Positions 17,630 to 26,831 of a stretch of DNA of 39,136 bases are shown here, piece by piece (positions within the stretch are counted from its first letter, which is position 1; every line of letters starts with the position of its first letter). A program made the translations under genes and the position numbers. Source of the DNA: Bacteroidales bacterium (GTDB taxonomy: Bacteria > Bacteroidota > Bacteroidia > Bacteroidales > F082). The notes below the pieces were generated by a model. That model worked only from the letters and a program-made list of their open reading frames with translations. It made no database searches and was not told the DNA's origin. The stretch lies in contig JALNZT010000037.1 in NCBI GenBank assembly GCA_023229135.1, forward strand, positions 1-39,136. Direction: 5' to 3'.

Positions 17630-18198
17630 TGAAGATGAAAAATTTAGGCAAACTCCTACTCTTAGCGCTTGTTGCGGTTGCTTTCACTTCCTGCAACAAA
17701 GATCAGAATAATCCAGGCTACACTTTTTATCCGGATATGCAGTATTCTCAGGCTTACGAAACCTATTCCGAAAATCCGGTATTTGCTGACGGATACACCA
17801 ATCGTGCACCTGCCGAAGGCACAATTCCCAGAGGTACTATGCCGTATCCTTACAAAGCAAAATCTTTTGACGATCAGGTTTTGGCCGGTGTCGAACTCGT
17901 AAACCCGTTTAAAGGCGATGCAAGTGTTGTGGCAGAAGGCAAACGCCAATACGATATCTTTTGTATCAGTTGTCACGGTGCTGTTGGTGCCGGCGACGGA
18001 TATCTTTATGCCAGCGGTTTGTTTCCTGCCAAGCCCACGTCGTTGATTGAAGATTATGTGCAAAATAAACCTGACGGCGAGATTTATCATGTGATCACAA
18101 TGGGTTCGCTCTCGGGCTTGATGGGTGCTCATGGTAGCCAGGTTCGTCCGGATAAAAGATGGATGATCATCAATTATGTCAGAAGCCTTGCGAAATAA
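17629..18198 (+). CDS. actE: ActE, monohaem cytochrome c lipoprotein of ACIII
   Basis: This is a 189-residue lipoprotein with lipobox AFTSC (Cys22). One haem site, C112ISCH116 followed by GAVGAGDG, and a downstream MGSLSGLMGAHG stretch that may provide the axial Met match ActE. ActE is the peripheral cytochrome of ACIII and can pass electrons to an oxidase or soluble carrier. ATG at 17629 overlaps the actF stop; an ATG at 17635 is an alternative and keeps the same signal. It is the last gene of the operon, followed by a terminator. Confidence 0.9.
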   Translation: MKMKNLGKLLLLALVAVAFTSCNKDQNNPGYTFYPDMQYSQAYETYSENPVFADGYTNRAPAEGTIPRGTMPYPYKAKSFDDQVLAGVELVNPFKGDASVVAEGKRQYDIFCISCHGAVGAGDGYLYASGLFPAKPTSLIEDYVQNKPDGEIYHVITMGSLSGLMGAHGSQVRPDKRWMIINYVRSLAK

Positions 18199-18228
18199 GG
18201 TAGATTAGAAAATATTAGTTATTTTTGT

Positions 18229-18257
18229 AAAGCCTTCTGTAATGCACAGAAGGCTTT
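18229..18257 (+). terminator. Hairpin terminator ending the act operon
   Basis: A perfect 12-bp stem (AAAGCCTTCTGT at 18229-18240 with ACAGAAGGCTTT at 18246-18257) and 5-nt loop begins 31 nt after the actE stop and runs into AATTTTG. The next ATG follows 14 nt later, so the FKBP gene lies right behind it. Confidence 0.82.
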
Positions 18258-18271
18258 AATTTTGTCTAAAT

Positions 18272-18751
18272 ATGCGTATTGAAAAAGATATTGTGGCCCG
18301 GATATATTATTCGGTAACAGATAAAGCGAGTGGGAAATTGCTGCAACAGATTACGAAAGAGAATGCCGAAGAGTTTTTGTTTGGCCAGCAGCTACTGATT
18401 GATATTTTCGAGCAGCAGCTGATGGGCAAAAAAGCAGGTGATACATTTCGTTTTGAAGCTTCTAAAGACGAAGCCTACGGCCCCATAGATCCCAGTGCTA
18501 TTTTTGATCTGCCACTGGAAACATTCAAAGAAGAAGATGGCACAATCGACGATGAAGTGGTGCAGGTAGGTCATGTTTTTCCGATGGAGGATAATGAAGG
18601 AAACCGACATTTCGGAAAGATAATCCGGAAGTTTAAAAGCCGTGTTACTATGGATTTTAACCATCCAATGGCCGGTAAAGATTTAATTTTTGAAGGTGCT
18701 GTGCTGGAAGTGCGCCAGGCAACAGCTGAAGATATTCCTGCTAACCCCTAA
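18272..18751 (+). CDS. SlyD-like FKBP-type peptidyl-prolyl isomerase
   Basis: This is a 159-residue protein with the SlyD arrangement: an FKBP half with VARIYYSVTD-x-SGKLL, the loop LIDIFEQQLMGKKAGDTFRFEASKDEAYG (given by positions about 47-71), then an insert-in-flap domain and the returning FKBP strand DLIFEGAVLEVRQAT. No signal peptide is seen, so it acts in the cytoplasm as a folding helper or chaperone. It lacks the His/Cys-rich metal-binding tail of Escherichia coli SlyD. Its position between respiratory operons may be incidental. Start: the ATG at 18272 fits the family N-terminus. Confidence 0.87.
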   Translation: MRIEKDIVARIYYSVTDKASGKLLQQITKENAEEFLFGQQLLIDIFEQQLMGKKAGDTFRFEASKDEAYGPIDPSAIFDLPLETFKEEDGTIDDEVVQVGHVFPMEDNEGNRHFGKIIRKFKSRVTMDFNHPMAGKDLIFEGAVLEVRQATAEDIPANP

Positions 18752-18762
18752 ATACATTGGCT

Positions 18763-19422
18763 ATGAAAACGTTCTTGATAAAAAATTTAGCACTCTTATT
18801 GCTATTGAGTGGCTTTTTTACTTCCTGCAATCAACAAGTGTCAAAAAGCGAAGGCAATTCTATGAAAAATCCGGTAGAAGAAGCTTTTGTAGAAGCAACA
18901 CCAACGCAGGATACCACTTTGGAAATATATCGGCGACAGGGTAAAGAAATTGTAAAAGCCACATTTTCGGCTTTGAATTCACAACTAAAATCAGCCATGA
19001 AACAAGGTGGCGTACCTTATGCTTTAAGGTTTTGTAATGTTACCGCTATACCCATCACCGATTCGCTGTCAGCACGCTATGATGTTGATATAAAGCGGGT
19101 TTCAATGCAAAACAGGAATCCTGATAATGCGCCTGATGCTTTAGAAGAAAGCATGATTGCTTCTTTGCAAAAGATGATGGTGGCCAGTTATGAAGGCGTC
19201 AATATGGTGGTTTTAGATCAGGATGAAAATCCGGTTTACGTTCAGCCTATCGTGCTGGGCGATCAATGTTTGCAATGCCATGGCAAGCTTGGAGACGACA
19301 TCCTGGCAGCTAACTATGAAACTATTCAATCGCTTTATCCCAACGACAAGGCCACTGGCTATAGAAGTGGAGATTTGCGTGGGATTTGGCGCATCAGATT
19401 TAACAGCACTAATTTGAATTAA
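18763..19422 (+). CDS. DUF3365/Tll0287-like haem-binding lipoprotein
   Basis: This is a 219-residue lipoprotein (lipobox FTSC, Cys22). The ATG at 18763 is preferred over an upstream TTG at 18757. The body matches the DUF3365 (Tll0287-like) family: a helical part with LRFCNVTAIPITDSLS, then VKRVS-type strand and a late C169LQCH173 haem site followed by GKLGDDI and the conserved DKATGYRSGDLRGIWRI ending. Family members bind haem c in a PAS-like fold, and are thought to act in redox sensing or electron transfer. It is followed 1 nt later by ccoI, which suggests a link to cbb3 oxidase biogenesis. Function is not proven. Confidence 0.82.
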   Translation: MKTFLIKNLALLLLLSGFFTSCNQQVSKSEGNSMKNPVEEAFVEATPTQDTTLEIYRRQGKEIVKATFSALNSQLKSAMKQGGVPYALRFCNVTAIPITDSLSARYDVDIKRVSMQNRNPDNAPDALEESMIASLQKMMVASYEGVNMVVLDQDENPVYVQPIVLGDQCLQCHGKLGDDILAANYETIQSLYPNDKATGYRSGDLRGIWRIRFNSTNLN

Positions 19423-19423
19423 C

Positions 19424-21808
19424 GTGGCAGCTCAGCCTTGTATCCATTGCGGTGCAGATTGTGGCAAAAACCCGGTAATTTGGGACGAGAAACCCTTTTG
19501 TTGCCATGGCTGTAAAACGGTCTATCAAATTTTGAACGAGAAGGAGATGGGCGAATATTATCAGATTCAGCCCATGCCTGGAATTCGTGTGACAACCGAG
19601 AGCAGCGACAATAAATTTGCCTTTTTAGACAATGAAGAGCTAAAAGAACAATTACTGGATTTTACGGATGGAAACACCTCCAAAGTAAAGTTTTTTGTTC
19701 CATCAATACATTGTGCTTCCTGTATTTGGTTGCTCGAACACTTAGATACGCTTAATCCGGCCATTAGCTATTCTACCGTAAATTTTCCGCGCAAAGAGGT
19801 GTATATCACCTTTAGAAACGATCAGATAAGCCTACGCCAATTGGCCGAAATGCTTAGCGCAATTCATTATATTCCTGAAATTACCTTAGACCAGCTTGAT
19901 AAAAAAGGAAGTGGCAAAACAGATCGAAATCTGCTGATAAAAATCGGTATCGCAGCTTTCAGTTTCCTGAATATTATGATGTACAGTTTCCCGGAGTACT
20001 TACCGGGAAGCGATTTGCTGGAACAGGAATTTAAAAATATGTTTGGTTGGCTGAGCTTCGTGCTGATTTTGCCCGTGGTTTTTTACAGCGCCAGCGACTA
20101 TTTTCTTACGGCATACAAAGGCCTGAAACACAAGATTATTAGCATAGATATCCCAATTACTTTAGGGATTATGGCCCTGTTTTTTCAAAGCAGTTATGTG
20201 GTTTTTAGCGGGCATGGCATAGGCTATATGGATTCGCTGGCGGGGCTGGTATTTTTTCTGTTGATTGGCAAATGGTATCAGGGCAAAACTTATGAAGCCT
20301 TGTCTTTTGAACGCGATTATAAATCCTATTTCCCGGTGGCAATCACACGCCTTATTGCTGGTGTGGAAGAAATTATTCCCATCAAAGAGCTTCGCGAAGG
20401 CGACCTGATTTTGGTGCGCAACCAGGAACTCGTACCCGCTGATGCCCGCCTGGCAAAAGGGAAGGGAAACATCGACTACGCTTTTGTTACCGGCGAATCG
20501 GTGCCTGTGCCCAAGCAAAAAGACGATTTTATTTATGCCGGAGGACGACAGGTTGGAAGTTCTATCGAACTCCAAGTAGTTAAAGAAGTAGAGCAGAGTT
20601 ATTTAACGCAGCTATGGAACCAGAAAGAAACGGCTACTGTAAACCATTCACTGGATAATCATATTAACAAAATAAGTCAATATTTTACGATTATAGTGCT
20701 TATTATCGCCTTTGCGGCTTTTGGCTTTTGGCTCACAAAAAGCCTTGAAACAGCGGTTTATGTGTTTACTTCGGTATTGATAATTGCCTGTCCTTGTGCG
20801 CTGGCACTTACTATTCCCTTTACTTTTGGCAACACCATGCGCGTATTTGGCCGCAAGGGATTCTACATCAAAAAGTCGGAAGTTATTGAGCAGTTGCATA
20901 AAACCACAACTATCGTATTCGATAAAACGGGAACACTCACTCTGAGCCGCCAGATGTCGGTTGAGTTTCAGGGCGAGCCCCTTACCGACGAGGAGCTGCT
21001 TAAGGTGCGTTCTATGGTACGCCATTCGAGCCATCCGCTGAGTGCGGCACTTTATTCCCAACTCAAAAGCCAGGAGGTTATTGAACCAACGAATTACGAA
21101 GAAATTCCTGGCATGGGCATTACCGGACTTTTTAGGAAAGACCGCGTAAATGTTGGTTCCAAGCAGTTTGTAACTGGTTCCGGCGAAGCTGATGACAGTA
21201 AAGAAAGTCGGGTTTATGTGAGTTTGGCAGGCGAGCAAAGAGGTTATTTCAGCATCAAAAATGTGTATCGTGAAGGCCTTGAAAAAGTAATTAGCGACTT
21301 GGGTAACAGCTACGATTTACACTTGCTTTCGGGAGATAATGATGCCGAAAACGATCGCTTACAGCAGATTTTTGGACCGGAAGCTATTTTGCGTTTTAAC
21401 CAAAGTCCTTCAGATAAAAAAACGTATGTCGAAAAGCTTAAAAAATCAGGCAAAAACGTATTGATGATTGGCGACGGCCTCAACGATGCAGGAGCTTTGG
21501 CCAGCAGCGACACCGGCATAAGCATTGCCGATGATGTTTTTAGCTTTTCGCCTGCCTGTGATGCCATCCTGGAAGCAGATAAATTTGCGCAACTCAACAG
21601 TTTTATAAGATTCACCGGCACAAGCTTTCGTGTTGTCAGGGCAAGCTTTGTGATTTCTTTTCTGTACAATATTGTTGGATTAAGCTTTGCCGTTATGGCA
21701 GTGCTTTCGCCTTTAGTGGCGGCTATTCTAATGCCTGTCAGCTCCGTTTCAGTAGTTGTTTTTGCTACGCTAAGTACACGCTGGCTGGCATCAAAGCAGT
21801 TGAAATGA
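19424..21808 (+). CDS. ccoI: CcoI/FixI-type copper-translocating P-type ATPase
   Basis: This is a 794-residue P1B ATPase. An N-terminal Cys-rich region (CIHCGADCG, then CCHGC at 26-30) of the metal-binding type found in CcoI leads to an HMA-like site H96-C-A-S-C100. Then come eight membrane helices with the CPC motif (C456-P-C458), phosphorylation site D500KTGTLT and hinge GDGLND at 683-688. CcoI exports Cu for the CuB site of cbb3 oxidase. The start codon is GTG at 19424, one nucleotide after the previous stop; no upstream ATG is available. It precedes ccoS and the oxidase genes, as in other cco clusters. Confidence 0.93.
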   Translation: MAAQPCIHCGADCGKNPVIWDEKPFCCHGCKTVYQILNEKEMGEYYQIQPMPGIRVTTESSDNKFAFLDNEELKEQLLDFTDGNTSKVKFFVPSIHCASCIWLLEHLDTLNPAISYSTVNFPRKEVYITFRNDQISLRQLAEMLSAIHYIPEITLDQLDKKGSGKTDRNLLIKIGIAAFSFLNIMMYSFPEYLPGSDLLEQEFKNMFGWLSFVLILPVVFYSASDYFLTAYKGLKHKIISIDIPITLGIMALFFQSSYVVFSGHGIGYMDSLAGLVFFLLIGKWYQGKTYEALSFERDYKSYFPVAITRLIAGVEEIIPIKELREGDLILVRNQELVPADARLAKGKGNIDYAFVTGESVPVPKQKDDFIYAGGRQVGSSIELQVVKEVEQSYLTQLWNQKETATVNHSLDNHINKISQYFTIIVLIIAFAAFGFWLTKSLETAVYVFTSVLIIACPCALALTIPFTFGNTMRVFGRKGFYIKKSEVIEQLHKTTTIVFDKTGTLTLSRQMSVEFQGEPLTDEELLKVRSMVRHSSHPLSAALYSQLKSQEVIEPTNYEEIPGMGITGLFRKDRVNVGSKQFVTGSGEADDSKESRVYVSLAGEQRGYFSIKNVYREGLEKVISDLGNSYDLHLLSGDNDAENDRLQQIFGPEAILRFNQSPSDKKTYVEKLKKSGKNVLMIGDGLNDAGALASSDTGISIADDVFSFSPACDAILEADKFAQLNSFIRFTGTSFRVVRASFVISFLYNIVGLSFAVMAVLSPLVAAILMPVSSVSVVVFATLSTRWLASKQLK

Positions 21809-21966
21809 AGTTTGTAAGCGATATTTATACGTTGAATGAAATTCACATACCATTATAAGTGCTATAAAATCAATAACTTAAAATCTTTTCGTTTATGATA
21901 GTAAGCGTATTAAAAATTTCAGCTGCTACACCGGCCTTATTTAGATTACATTTAAATAGCTAAAAA

Positions 21967-21999
21967 TTGTTAAATTTTAAAACTACTTGCTTACTTTTG
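21967..21999 (+). promoter_or_regulatory. Candidate promoter of the cbb3 oxidase operon
   Basis: TACTTTTG at 21992-21999 matches the TAnnTTTG -7 element; a TTG at 21967-21969 lies 22 nt upstream, slightly longer than the usual 19-21. The predicted start is near 22006, about 28 nt before ccoS. The 225-nt gap between ccoI and ccoS also contains a short inverted repeat TGAAT-GAA-ATTCA at 21833-21845, whose role I cannot judge. Confidence 0.55.
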
Positions 22000-22033
22000 C
22001 TTTCATACCGTAAACAGGAACTTTATTACCGAA

Positions 22034-22255
22034 ATGAGTGCAATTATTCTCTTAATTGTGATAGGAATTATCGTGGCAGGCGGATTTTTGATTGCTTTTG
22101 TTTGGGCTGTCAGAAGTGGTCAGTACGATGATGACTACTCGCCTTCGGTACGCATGCTGTTTGAAAATAAAGAGGCTAAAGCGGCTGAGGATACGAAGAA
22201 ATCCGAACCAGCAACAAAAGATAATCCAGATTCAAAGACATTAACCAAAAACTAA
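22034..22255 (+). CDS. ccoS: CcoS, cbb3 oxidase maturation protein
   Basis: This is a 73-residue protein with one N-terminal membrane helix (residues 4-26), followed by the CcoS signature WAVRSGQYDDDYSPSVRML (27-45) and a charged Lys/Glu tail. CcoS is needed for cofactor insertion into CcoN, working with CcoI. It ends 5 nt before the fused ccoNO gene, and a likely promoter lies just before it. Confidence 0.93.
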   Translation: MSAIILLIVIGIIVAGGFLIAFVWAVRSGQYDDDYSPSVRMLFENKEAKAAEDTKKSEPATKDNPDSKTLTKN

Positions 22256-22260
22256 TTTTT

Positions 22261-24408
22261 ATGGAGTTACAGAAGTTTACTTATGACAATCGGCTCTCGC
22301 GGCTGTTTTTGCAGGCCACCGTTTTTTGGGGCCTCATCGGGATGTTGGTTGGGCTTACCATTGCCATTGAGCTGGTATGGCCCCTGATGACCAATGGTGT
22401 TTCCTGGCTTTCATTTGGCCGGCTGCGTCCTTTGCATACCAATGCCGTAATTTTTGCATTTGTGGGCAACGGGATGTTTACAGGTATTTACTATTCTACC
22501 CCACGCTTACTCAAAACCCCGATGTACAGCAAGATGCTGGGTAATATCCACTTTTGGGGATGGCAGTTAATCATTGTTGCAGCGGTTTTCACCTTACCGC
22601 TGGGCATCACAGTAAGCAAAGAATATGCAGAGCTGGAATGGCCAATTGATATTGCTATCGCGATTATTTGGGTGATATTTGGTATCAATTTAATTATGAC
22701 AACGGTAAAACGGCGTGTAAAACATATCTATGTAGCCATCTGGTTCTACATCGCTACTTTTGTTACCGTAGCAGTTTTGCACATCGTCAACTCTATTAAT
22801 ATCCCGGTGAGCTTAGCAAAAAGCTATCCTGTTTATGCCGGAATCCAAGATGCGCTGGTGCAGTGGTGGTATGGCCATAACGCAGTAGCCTTTTTCCTGA
22901 CAACGCCTTACCTCGGGCTGATGTATTACTTTATTCCTAAAGCCGCAAACCGCCCGATTTACTCCTATAAACTATCGATTATCCATTTCTGGGCTTTGAT
23001 TTTCCTCTATATCTGGGCTGGCCCTCACCATTTGCTTTATTCTGCACTTCCTGATTGGGTGCAAGCACTTGGCGTAGTATTTTCTATCATGCTCATTGCT
23101 CCAAGTTGGGGTGGTATGATCAACGGATTGCTGACTTTGCGAGGAGCCTGGGACAAGGTGCGTGAGGATCCGGTTTTGAAAATGTTCGTAGTTGGTGTTA
23201 CCGCTTACGGTATGTCAACTTTTGAAGGCCCGCTGCTTTCACTCAAAAGCGTGAACGCGATAAGCCATTTTACCGACTGGACAATCGCTCACGTGCATAT
23301 TGGCACTTTGGGATGGAACGGCATGCTCACCTTTGGTATGATATACTGGATGCTGCCCCGACTATACAAAACAAAACTCTTTAGCATAAAGCTAGCTAAT
23401 GCCCATTTCTGGTTAGCCACAACGGGAATGCTGTTTTTTGCTGTCCCACTCTATTTTGCAGCCTTCACACAAAGTTTGATGTGGAAAGAATTTACGGAAG
23501 AAGGCTTCCTGAAATACCCCAACTTTATTGAAACGGTTACTCAGATACTGCCTATGTATTGGCTCCGTGTGCTGGGCGGAACGCTCTATGTCACAGGTGT
23601 TATCCTGATGATCTATAATGTATGGAAGACCATGAAAATGGGGGCTTTTGTAGCTACAGAACAAGATGAAGCACCTGCACTTGACAAGCGTAAACCCAAC
23701 ACCGACAAAGGACACCGTTTTCTTGAAGGAAAACCCGTTCTGTTCACAGGCCTTGCCCTTATTGCTATCCTTATTGGTGGCATGGTAGAGATTATCCCGA
23801 TGTTTATGGTAAAATCAAATGTGCCAACCATCGCCAGCGTGCAGCCTTACACACCGCTGGAGCTCGAAGGCCGTGATATTTATGTGCGTGAAGGTTGCTA
23901 CACCTGTCATAGCCAAATGATTAGACCTTTCAGAAGTGAAGTTGAGCGCTATGGTGATTATACCAAAGCCGGCGAAACCGTTTACGACCATCCGTTCCAG
24001 TTTGGCTCCAAACGCACAGGGCCGGATTTGGCACGTGAAGGCGTGAAAAGTTCCCGCAACTACAAACCAGATTCATGGCATTATAACCACTTTTTGAGCC
24101 CACAGAAAATGGTGGCCGAAAGTATTATGCCACCATACAGCTGGATTGTTGAGGACGACCTGGATGTGAGTACTACTGCTGCCAAAATCAGGGTAATGAT
24201 GAAGATGGGAGTTCCTTATCCCGAAGGTTTTGACGAACGTGCTGTGGATCACTTGAAGAAACAGGCTAACCAAATAGCTCAAGGATTGCGTGATGGTGGT
24301 ATTGATGTGGAAGACCAAAAAGAAGTGATCGCCCTTATCGCCTATATCCAGCGTTTGGGAACAGATATTTACAGAGATTCTAATGAATCAATATTTTCTG
24401 ACAAATAG
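22261..24408 (+). CDS. ccoNO: Fused CcoN-CcoO, catalytic and monohaem subunits of cbb3 oxidase
   Basis: This is a 715-residue fusion. Residues 1-470 are the haem-copper catalytic subunit CcoN with about 12 helices, including the HFWALIFLYIWAGPHHLLY block with the CuB histidines and DWTIAHVHIGTLGWNG with the low-spin/high-spin haem histidines. A Lys-rich linker (about 478-495) and one further helix lead into CcoO with C546YTCH550, followed by SQMIRPF and the YGDYTKAGE stretch typical of CcoO. The enzyme reduces O2 at low concentrations. Such fusions are known in Bacteroidota. The CcoO part retains its C-terminal half (PYSWI motif and MGVPYPEGF), so it is not truncated. Confidence 0.95.
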   Translation: MELQKFTYDNRLSRLFLQATVFWGLIGMLVGLTIAIELVWPLMTNGVSWLSFGRLRPLHTNAVIFAFVGNGMFTGIYYSTPRLLKTPMYSKMLGNIHFWGWQLIIVAAVFTLPLGITVSKEYAELEWPIDIAIAIIWVIFGINLIMTTVKRRVKHIYVAIWFYIATFVTVAVLHIVNSINIPVSLAKSYPVYAGIQDALVQWWYGHNAVAFFLTTPYLGLMYYFIPKAANRPIYSYKLSIIHFWALIFLYIWAGPHHLLYSALPDWVQALGVVFSIMLIAPSWGGMINGLLTLRGAWDKVREDPVLKMFVVGVTAYGMSTFEGPLLSLKSVNAISHFTDWTIAHVHIGTLGWNGMLTFGMIYWMLPRLYKTKLFSIKLANAHFWLATTGMLFFAVPLYFAAFTQSLMWKEFTEEGFLKYPNFIETVTQILPMYWLRVLGGTLYVTGVILMIYNVWKTMKMGAFVATEQDEAPALDKRKPNTDKGHRFLEGKPVLFTGLALIAILIGGMVEIIPMFMVKSNVPTIASVQPYTPLELEGRDIYVREGCYTCHSQMIRPFRSEVERYGDYTKAGETVYDHPFQFGSKRTGPDLAREGVKSSRNYKPDSWHYNHFLSPQKMVAESIMPPYSWIVEDDLDVSTTAAKIRVMMKMGVPYPEGFDERAVDHLKKQANQIAQGLRDGGIDVEDQKEVIALIAYIQRLGTDIYRDSNESIFSDK

Positions 24409-24419
24409 GAGAAAGACTT

Positions 24420-24623
24420 ATGAAAATCGTCACAAATGTGCTTGAAAGCATTGTCAATATTCAAATTTTTCCAATAATTGGCTTGGTTATATTTTTGCTG
24501 TTTTTTATAGTAATGATATACAGGGTGATGCTTTTTGATAAAAATGAAATTGATGAAATAAGCCGGCTTCCGTTAGATAAAGACGATAGCAATGAGTTTT
24601 TTAATTCCAACAATCAGTCTTAA
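24420..24623 (+). CDS. ccoQ: CcoQ-like small membrane subunit of cbb3 oxidase
   Basis: This is a 67-residue protein with one central membrane helix (about 17-38) and an acidic tail that includes SRLPLDKDD, typical of CcoQ-like proteins with a -LPLD- segment in Bacteroidota. CcoQ stabilises the oxidase complex. It lies between ccoNO and ccoP, 11 nt after the former, which supports the call despite its short length. Confidence 0.85.
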   Translation: MKIVTNVLESIVNIQIFPIIGLVIFLLFFIVMIYRVMLFDKNEIDEISRLPLDKDDSNEFFNSNNQS

Positions 24624-24647
24624 CGAATTCAAGAAAAATAACAGATT

Positions 24648-25259
24648 ATGACAACAGAAAATCACAATAATAATACAGAGAAGGATACCTATGAAATTGA
24701 CACACTTACAAATGACAAGTTGATTTCAGAACATTCTTATGATGGCATTCAGGAACTTAACAATGATATGCCCACCTGGTGGAAATGGCTATTTATCCTT
24801 TCTATCGTCTTTGCCATAGTTTATCTGGTCAGGCTTTGGGTTTTTAGGGCCGACGACCTGATGCAGTCCAAAGAGTTTCAATCAGAGATGGCTGCAGCTG
24901 ATTTGCGCAAGTCTGAAAAAGATGCCGGCTCAGCAGCTTTCGAGTTGATGCTATTAGAAGATGGTGCCTCGCTGGCCAAAGGCAAAGAAACCTGGGATAA
25001 AATATGCGCTGTTTGTCACCTCATCGATGGTGGCGGGCTGGTAGGGCCAAATATGACTGACAACTATTGGATTCATGGCAACAAGCTCGAAGACTTATGG
25101 AGGGTTGTGGAAGAGGGTGTGCTCGAAAAGGGAATGATTGCATACAAAGATCAGCTTTCGCAGCAGCAGCGCCTGGAAGTGGTAAGTTATATTCTTGTCG
25201 ATCTGGTGGGTTCAACGCCTGCCAACCCTAAAGAGCCCCAAGGTGAGCTTTATGAGTAA
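24648..25259 (+). CDS. ccoP: CcoP, membrane-anchored cytochrome c of cbb3 oxidase (one haem site)
   Basis: This is a 203-residue protein. A cytoplasmic leader with the conserved HSYDGIQELNNDMPTWW-type segment precedes one membrane helix (about 48-66), then the CcoP-typical YLVRLWVFRADDL linker. Only one CxxCH is present, C120AVCH124, followed by LVGPNMTDNYWIHG. Proteobacterial CcoP has two haems, so the second haem domain is absent; this short form is seen in Bacteroidota. It accepts electrons from periplasmic cytochromes, and passes them to CcoO. A terminator follows. Confidence 0.93.
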   Translation: MTTENHNNNTEKDTYEIDTLTNDKLISEHSYDGIQELNNDMPTWWKWLFILSIVFAIVYLVRLWVFRADDLMQSKEFQSEMAAADLRKSEKDAGSAAFELMLLEDGASLAKGKETWDKICAVCHLIDGGGLVGPNMTDNYWIHGNKLEDLWRVVEEGVLEKGMIAYKDQLSQQQRLEVVSYILVDLVGSTPANPKEPQGELYE

Positions 25260-25297
25260 AACTGATTTGTTGGTAACTAAAGTTAACTAAGATGCTG

Positions 25298-25343
25298 AAC
25301 CACTTTTGTCTTGTAGCCATAGCTGGGACAGACAAAAGTGGTT
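25298..25343 (+). terminator. Strong hairpin terminator after ccoP
   Basis: A perfect 13-bp stem, AACCACTTTTGTC (25298-25310) with GACAAAAGTGGTT (25331-25343), and 20-nt loop is followed by a T-rich tail (TGTTTTAATTTTT). It begins 39 nt after ccoP and separates structural oxidase genes from the ccoG-ccoH assembly genes. Confidence 0.88.
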
Positions 25344-25374
25344 TGTTTTAATTTTTCCTTAAAACTCAAGCCAA

Positions 25375-26814
25375 ATGAATCAACCTAAACAAAATAAGAA
25401 ACCCGATTCAAAAAGACAGGGAAGTTTTCGCGACCATCTCAATACAATTGGTGACGACGGCAAACGTGCCTGGATTTATCCCAAAAAACCTAAAGGGAAG
25501 CTTTATAAACGACGCAGTATTGTAGCCTCCATTTTGTTAGCTGTATTTTTTATCACGCCTTTTATCAAATACAAAGGCGAACCATTTATGCTTTTCAATA
25601 TTTTTGAGCGTAAATTTATACTCTTTGGGCAGCTTTTCTGGCCTCAGGATTTTCATCTGGTGGTGCTGGCGGTGATTACGTTTATTGTTTTCATCATCCT
25701 TTTTACTGTCATTTTTGGTCGTTTATGGTGTGGCTGGGCGTGCCCCCAAACGATCTTTATGGAATTTGTTTTTAGGCAAATTGAATACCTAATCGAAGGC
25801 ACATTCAGCCAACAAAAAAAACTTGCCAGCCAGCCTTGGAATTTTGAGAAAATCTGGAAAAAGTCGCTCAAACATATCGTCTTTTTCAGTATTGCCTTTT
25901 TAGTTGCCAACACCTTCTTAGCTTATCTAATTGGTATTGAAGAGCTAAAACAGCTTGCTATACTCGGGCCAATAGAGAATCTAGTTACTTTTGTGGCCTT
26001 GCTGCTGTTTTCAGGTGCGTTTTATTTTGTGTTCGCTTTCTTCCGCGAGCAGGTTTGCCTAATTGCCTGTCCTTATGGTCGTTTGCAAGGCGTGCTACTC
26101 GATAGCAAGTCAATTATTGTTGCTTACGACTATAAAAGAGGGGAGCCCAGAGGGAAACATAATGCCAAAGAAGATAGGGCGATTACCGATAAGGGCGACT
26201 GCATCGACTGCAAAAGTTGTATCATGGTTTGCCCAACCGGCATCGACATCCGCAATGGTACCCAACTCGAATGCATCAACTGCACCGCCTGTATCGACGC
26301 CTGCGATAGCGTTATGGATAGAGTTGGCCTGCCCAAAGGACTAATTCGCTATGATTCTGAAAAAGGGATTTCTGAAGGAAAACGCTCAATTTTTAATGCA
26401 CGAACAATAGCCTATTCTGCGGTGCTCACCATATTGTTGATCGCTGTTGGAACGCTTTTCACCCTGCGTTCAGATGTGGAAGCAACTATTTTGCGGGTGC
26501 CGGCTACTTTGTTTCAGGAACATGGCCCCACGCAATATTCAAATGTTTATAAAATTCAGTTGGTGAATAAAACCCGCGCTGATTTGCCGGTGCGTCTCGA
26601 ACTGGCTTCACACGCCGGAAGCATTCAGGTGATGGGAGATCCTTTATTGGTGAAGGGTGGTGATATTCAGGAAGCTAACTTTTTAGTGGTCATGAATAAA
26701 ACGGATCTCAGTGCCAGTAATACTCCAATCGTTATTGACATTTTCACCGATGGAAAACTACTCTCATCTTATATGACTACCTTTATTGGACCGAATAAGT
26801 TGGACACTAAATAA
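25375..26814 (+). CDS. ccoG: CcoG (RdxA/FixG), cbb3 oxidase accessory ferredoxin
   Basis: This is a 479-residue membrane iron-sulfur protein. About five helices include GRLWCGWACPQTIFMEFVFR (near 118-137) with the CxxxCP motif and a second LIACPYGR. Two [4Fe-4S] motifs follow (CIDCKSCIMVCP and CINCTACIDACD, residues about 280-310), and then one helix and a C-terminal Ig-like domain, as in the family. CcoG reduces Cu(II) to Cu(I) for use by CcoI and other chaperones during cbb3 assembly. It is preceded by the ccoP terminator but I see no clear separate promoter, so read-through may supply it. Confidence 0.93.
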   Translation: MNQPKQNKKPDSKRQGSFRDHLNTIGDDGKRAWIYPKKPKGKLYKRRSIVASILLAVFFITPFIKYKGEPFMLFNIFERKFILFGQLFWPQDFHLVVLAVITFIVFIILFTVIFGRLWCGWACPQTIFMEFVFRQIEYLIEGTFSQQKKLASQPWNFEKIWKKSLKHIVFFSIAFLVANTFLAYLIGIEELKQLAILGPIENLVTFVALLLFSGAFYFVFAFFREQVCLIACPYGRLQGVLLDSKSIIVAYDYKRGEPRGKHNAKEDRAITDKGDCIDCKSCIMVCPTGIDIRNGTQLECINCTACIDACDSVMDRVGLPKGLIRYDSEKGISEGKRSIFNARTIAYSAVLTILLIAVGTLFTLRSDVEATILRVPATLFQEHGPTQYSNVYKIQLVNKTRADLPVRLELASHAGSIQVMGDPLLVKGGDIQEANFLVVMNKTDLSASNTPIVIDIFTDGKLLSSYMTTFIGPNKLDTK

Positions 26815-26831
26815 TACTAAAACAAGAATCT

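Noticed and set aside
20648..21238. 196-codon open frame on the minus strand within ccoI
   Set aside because: It is antisense to conserved P-type ATPase motifs, and its translation has no recognisable features.
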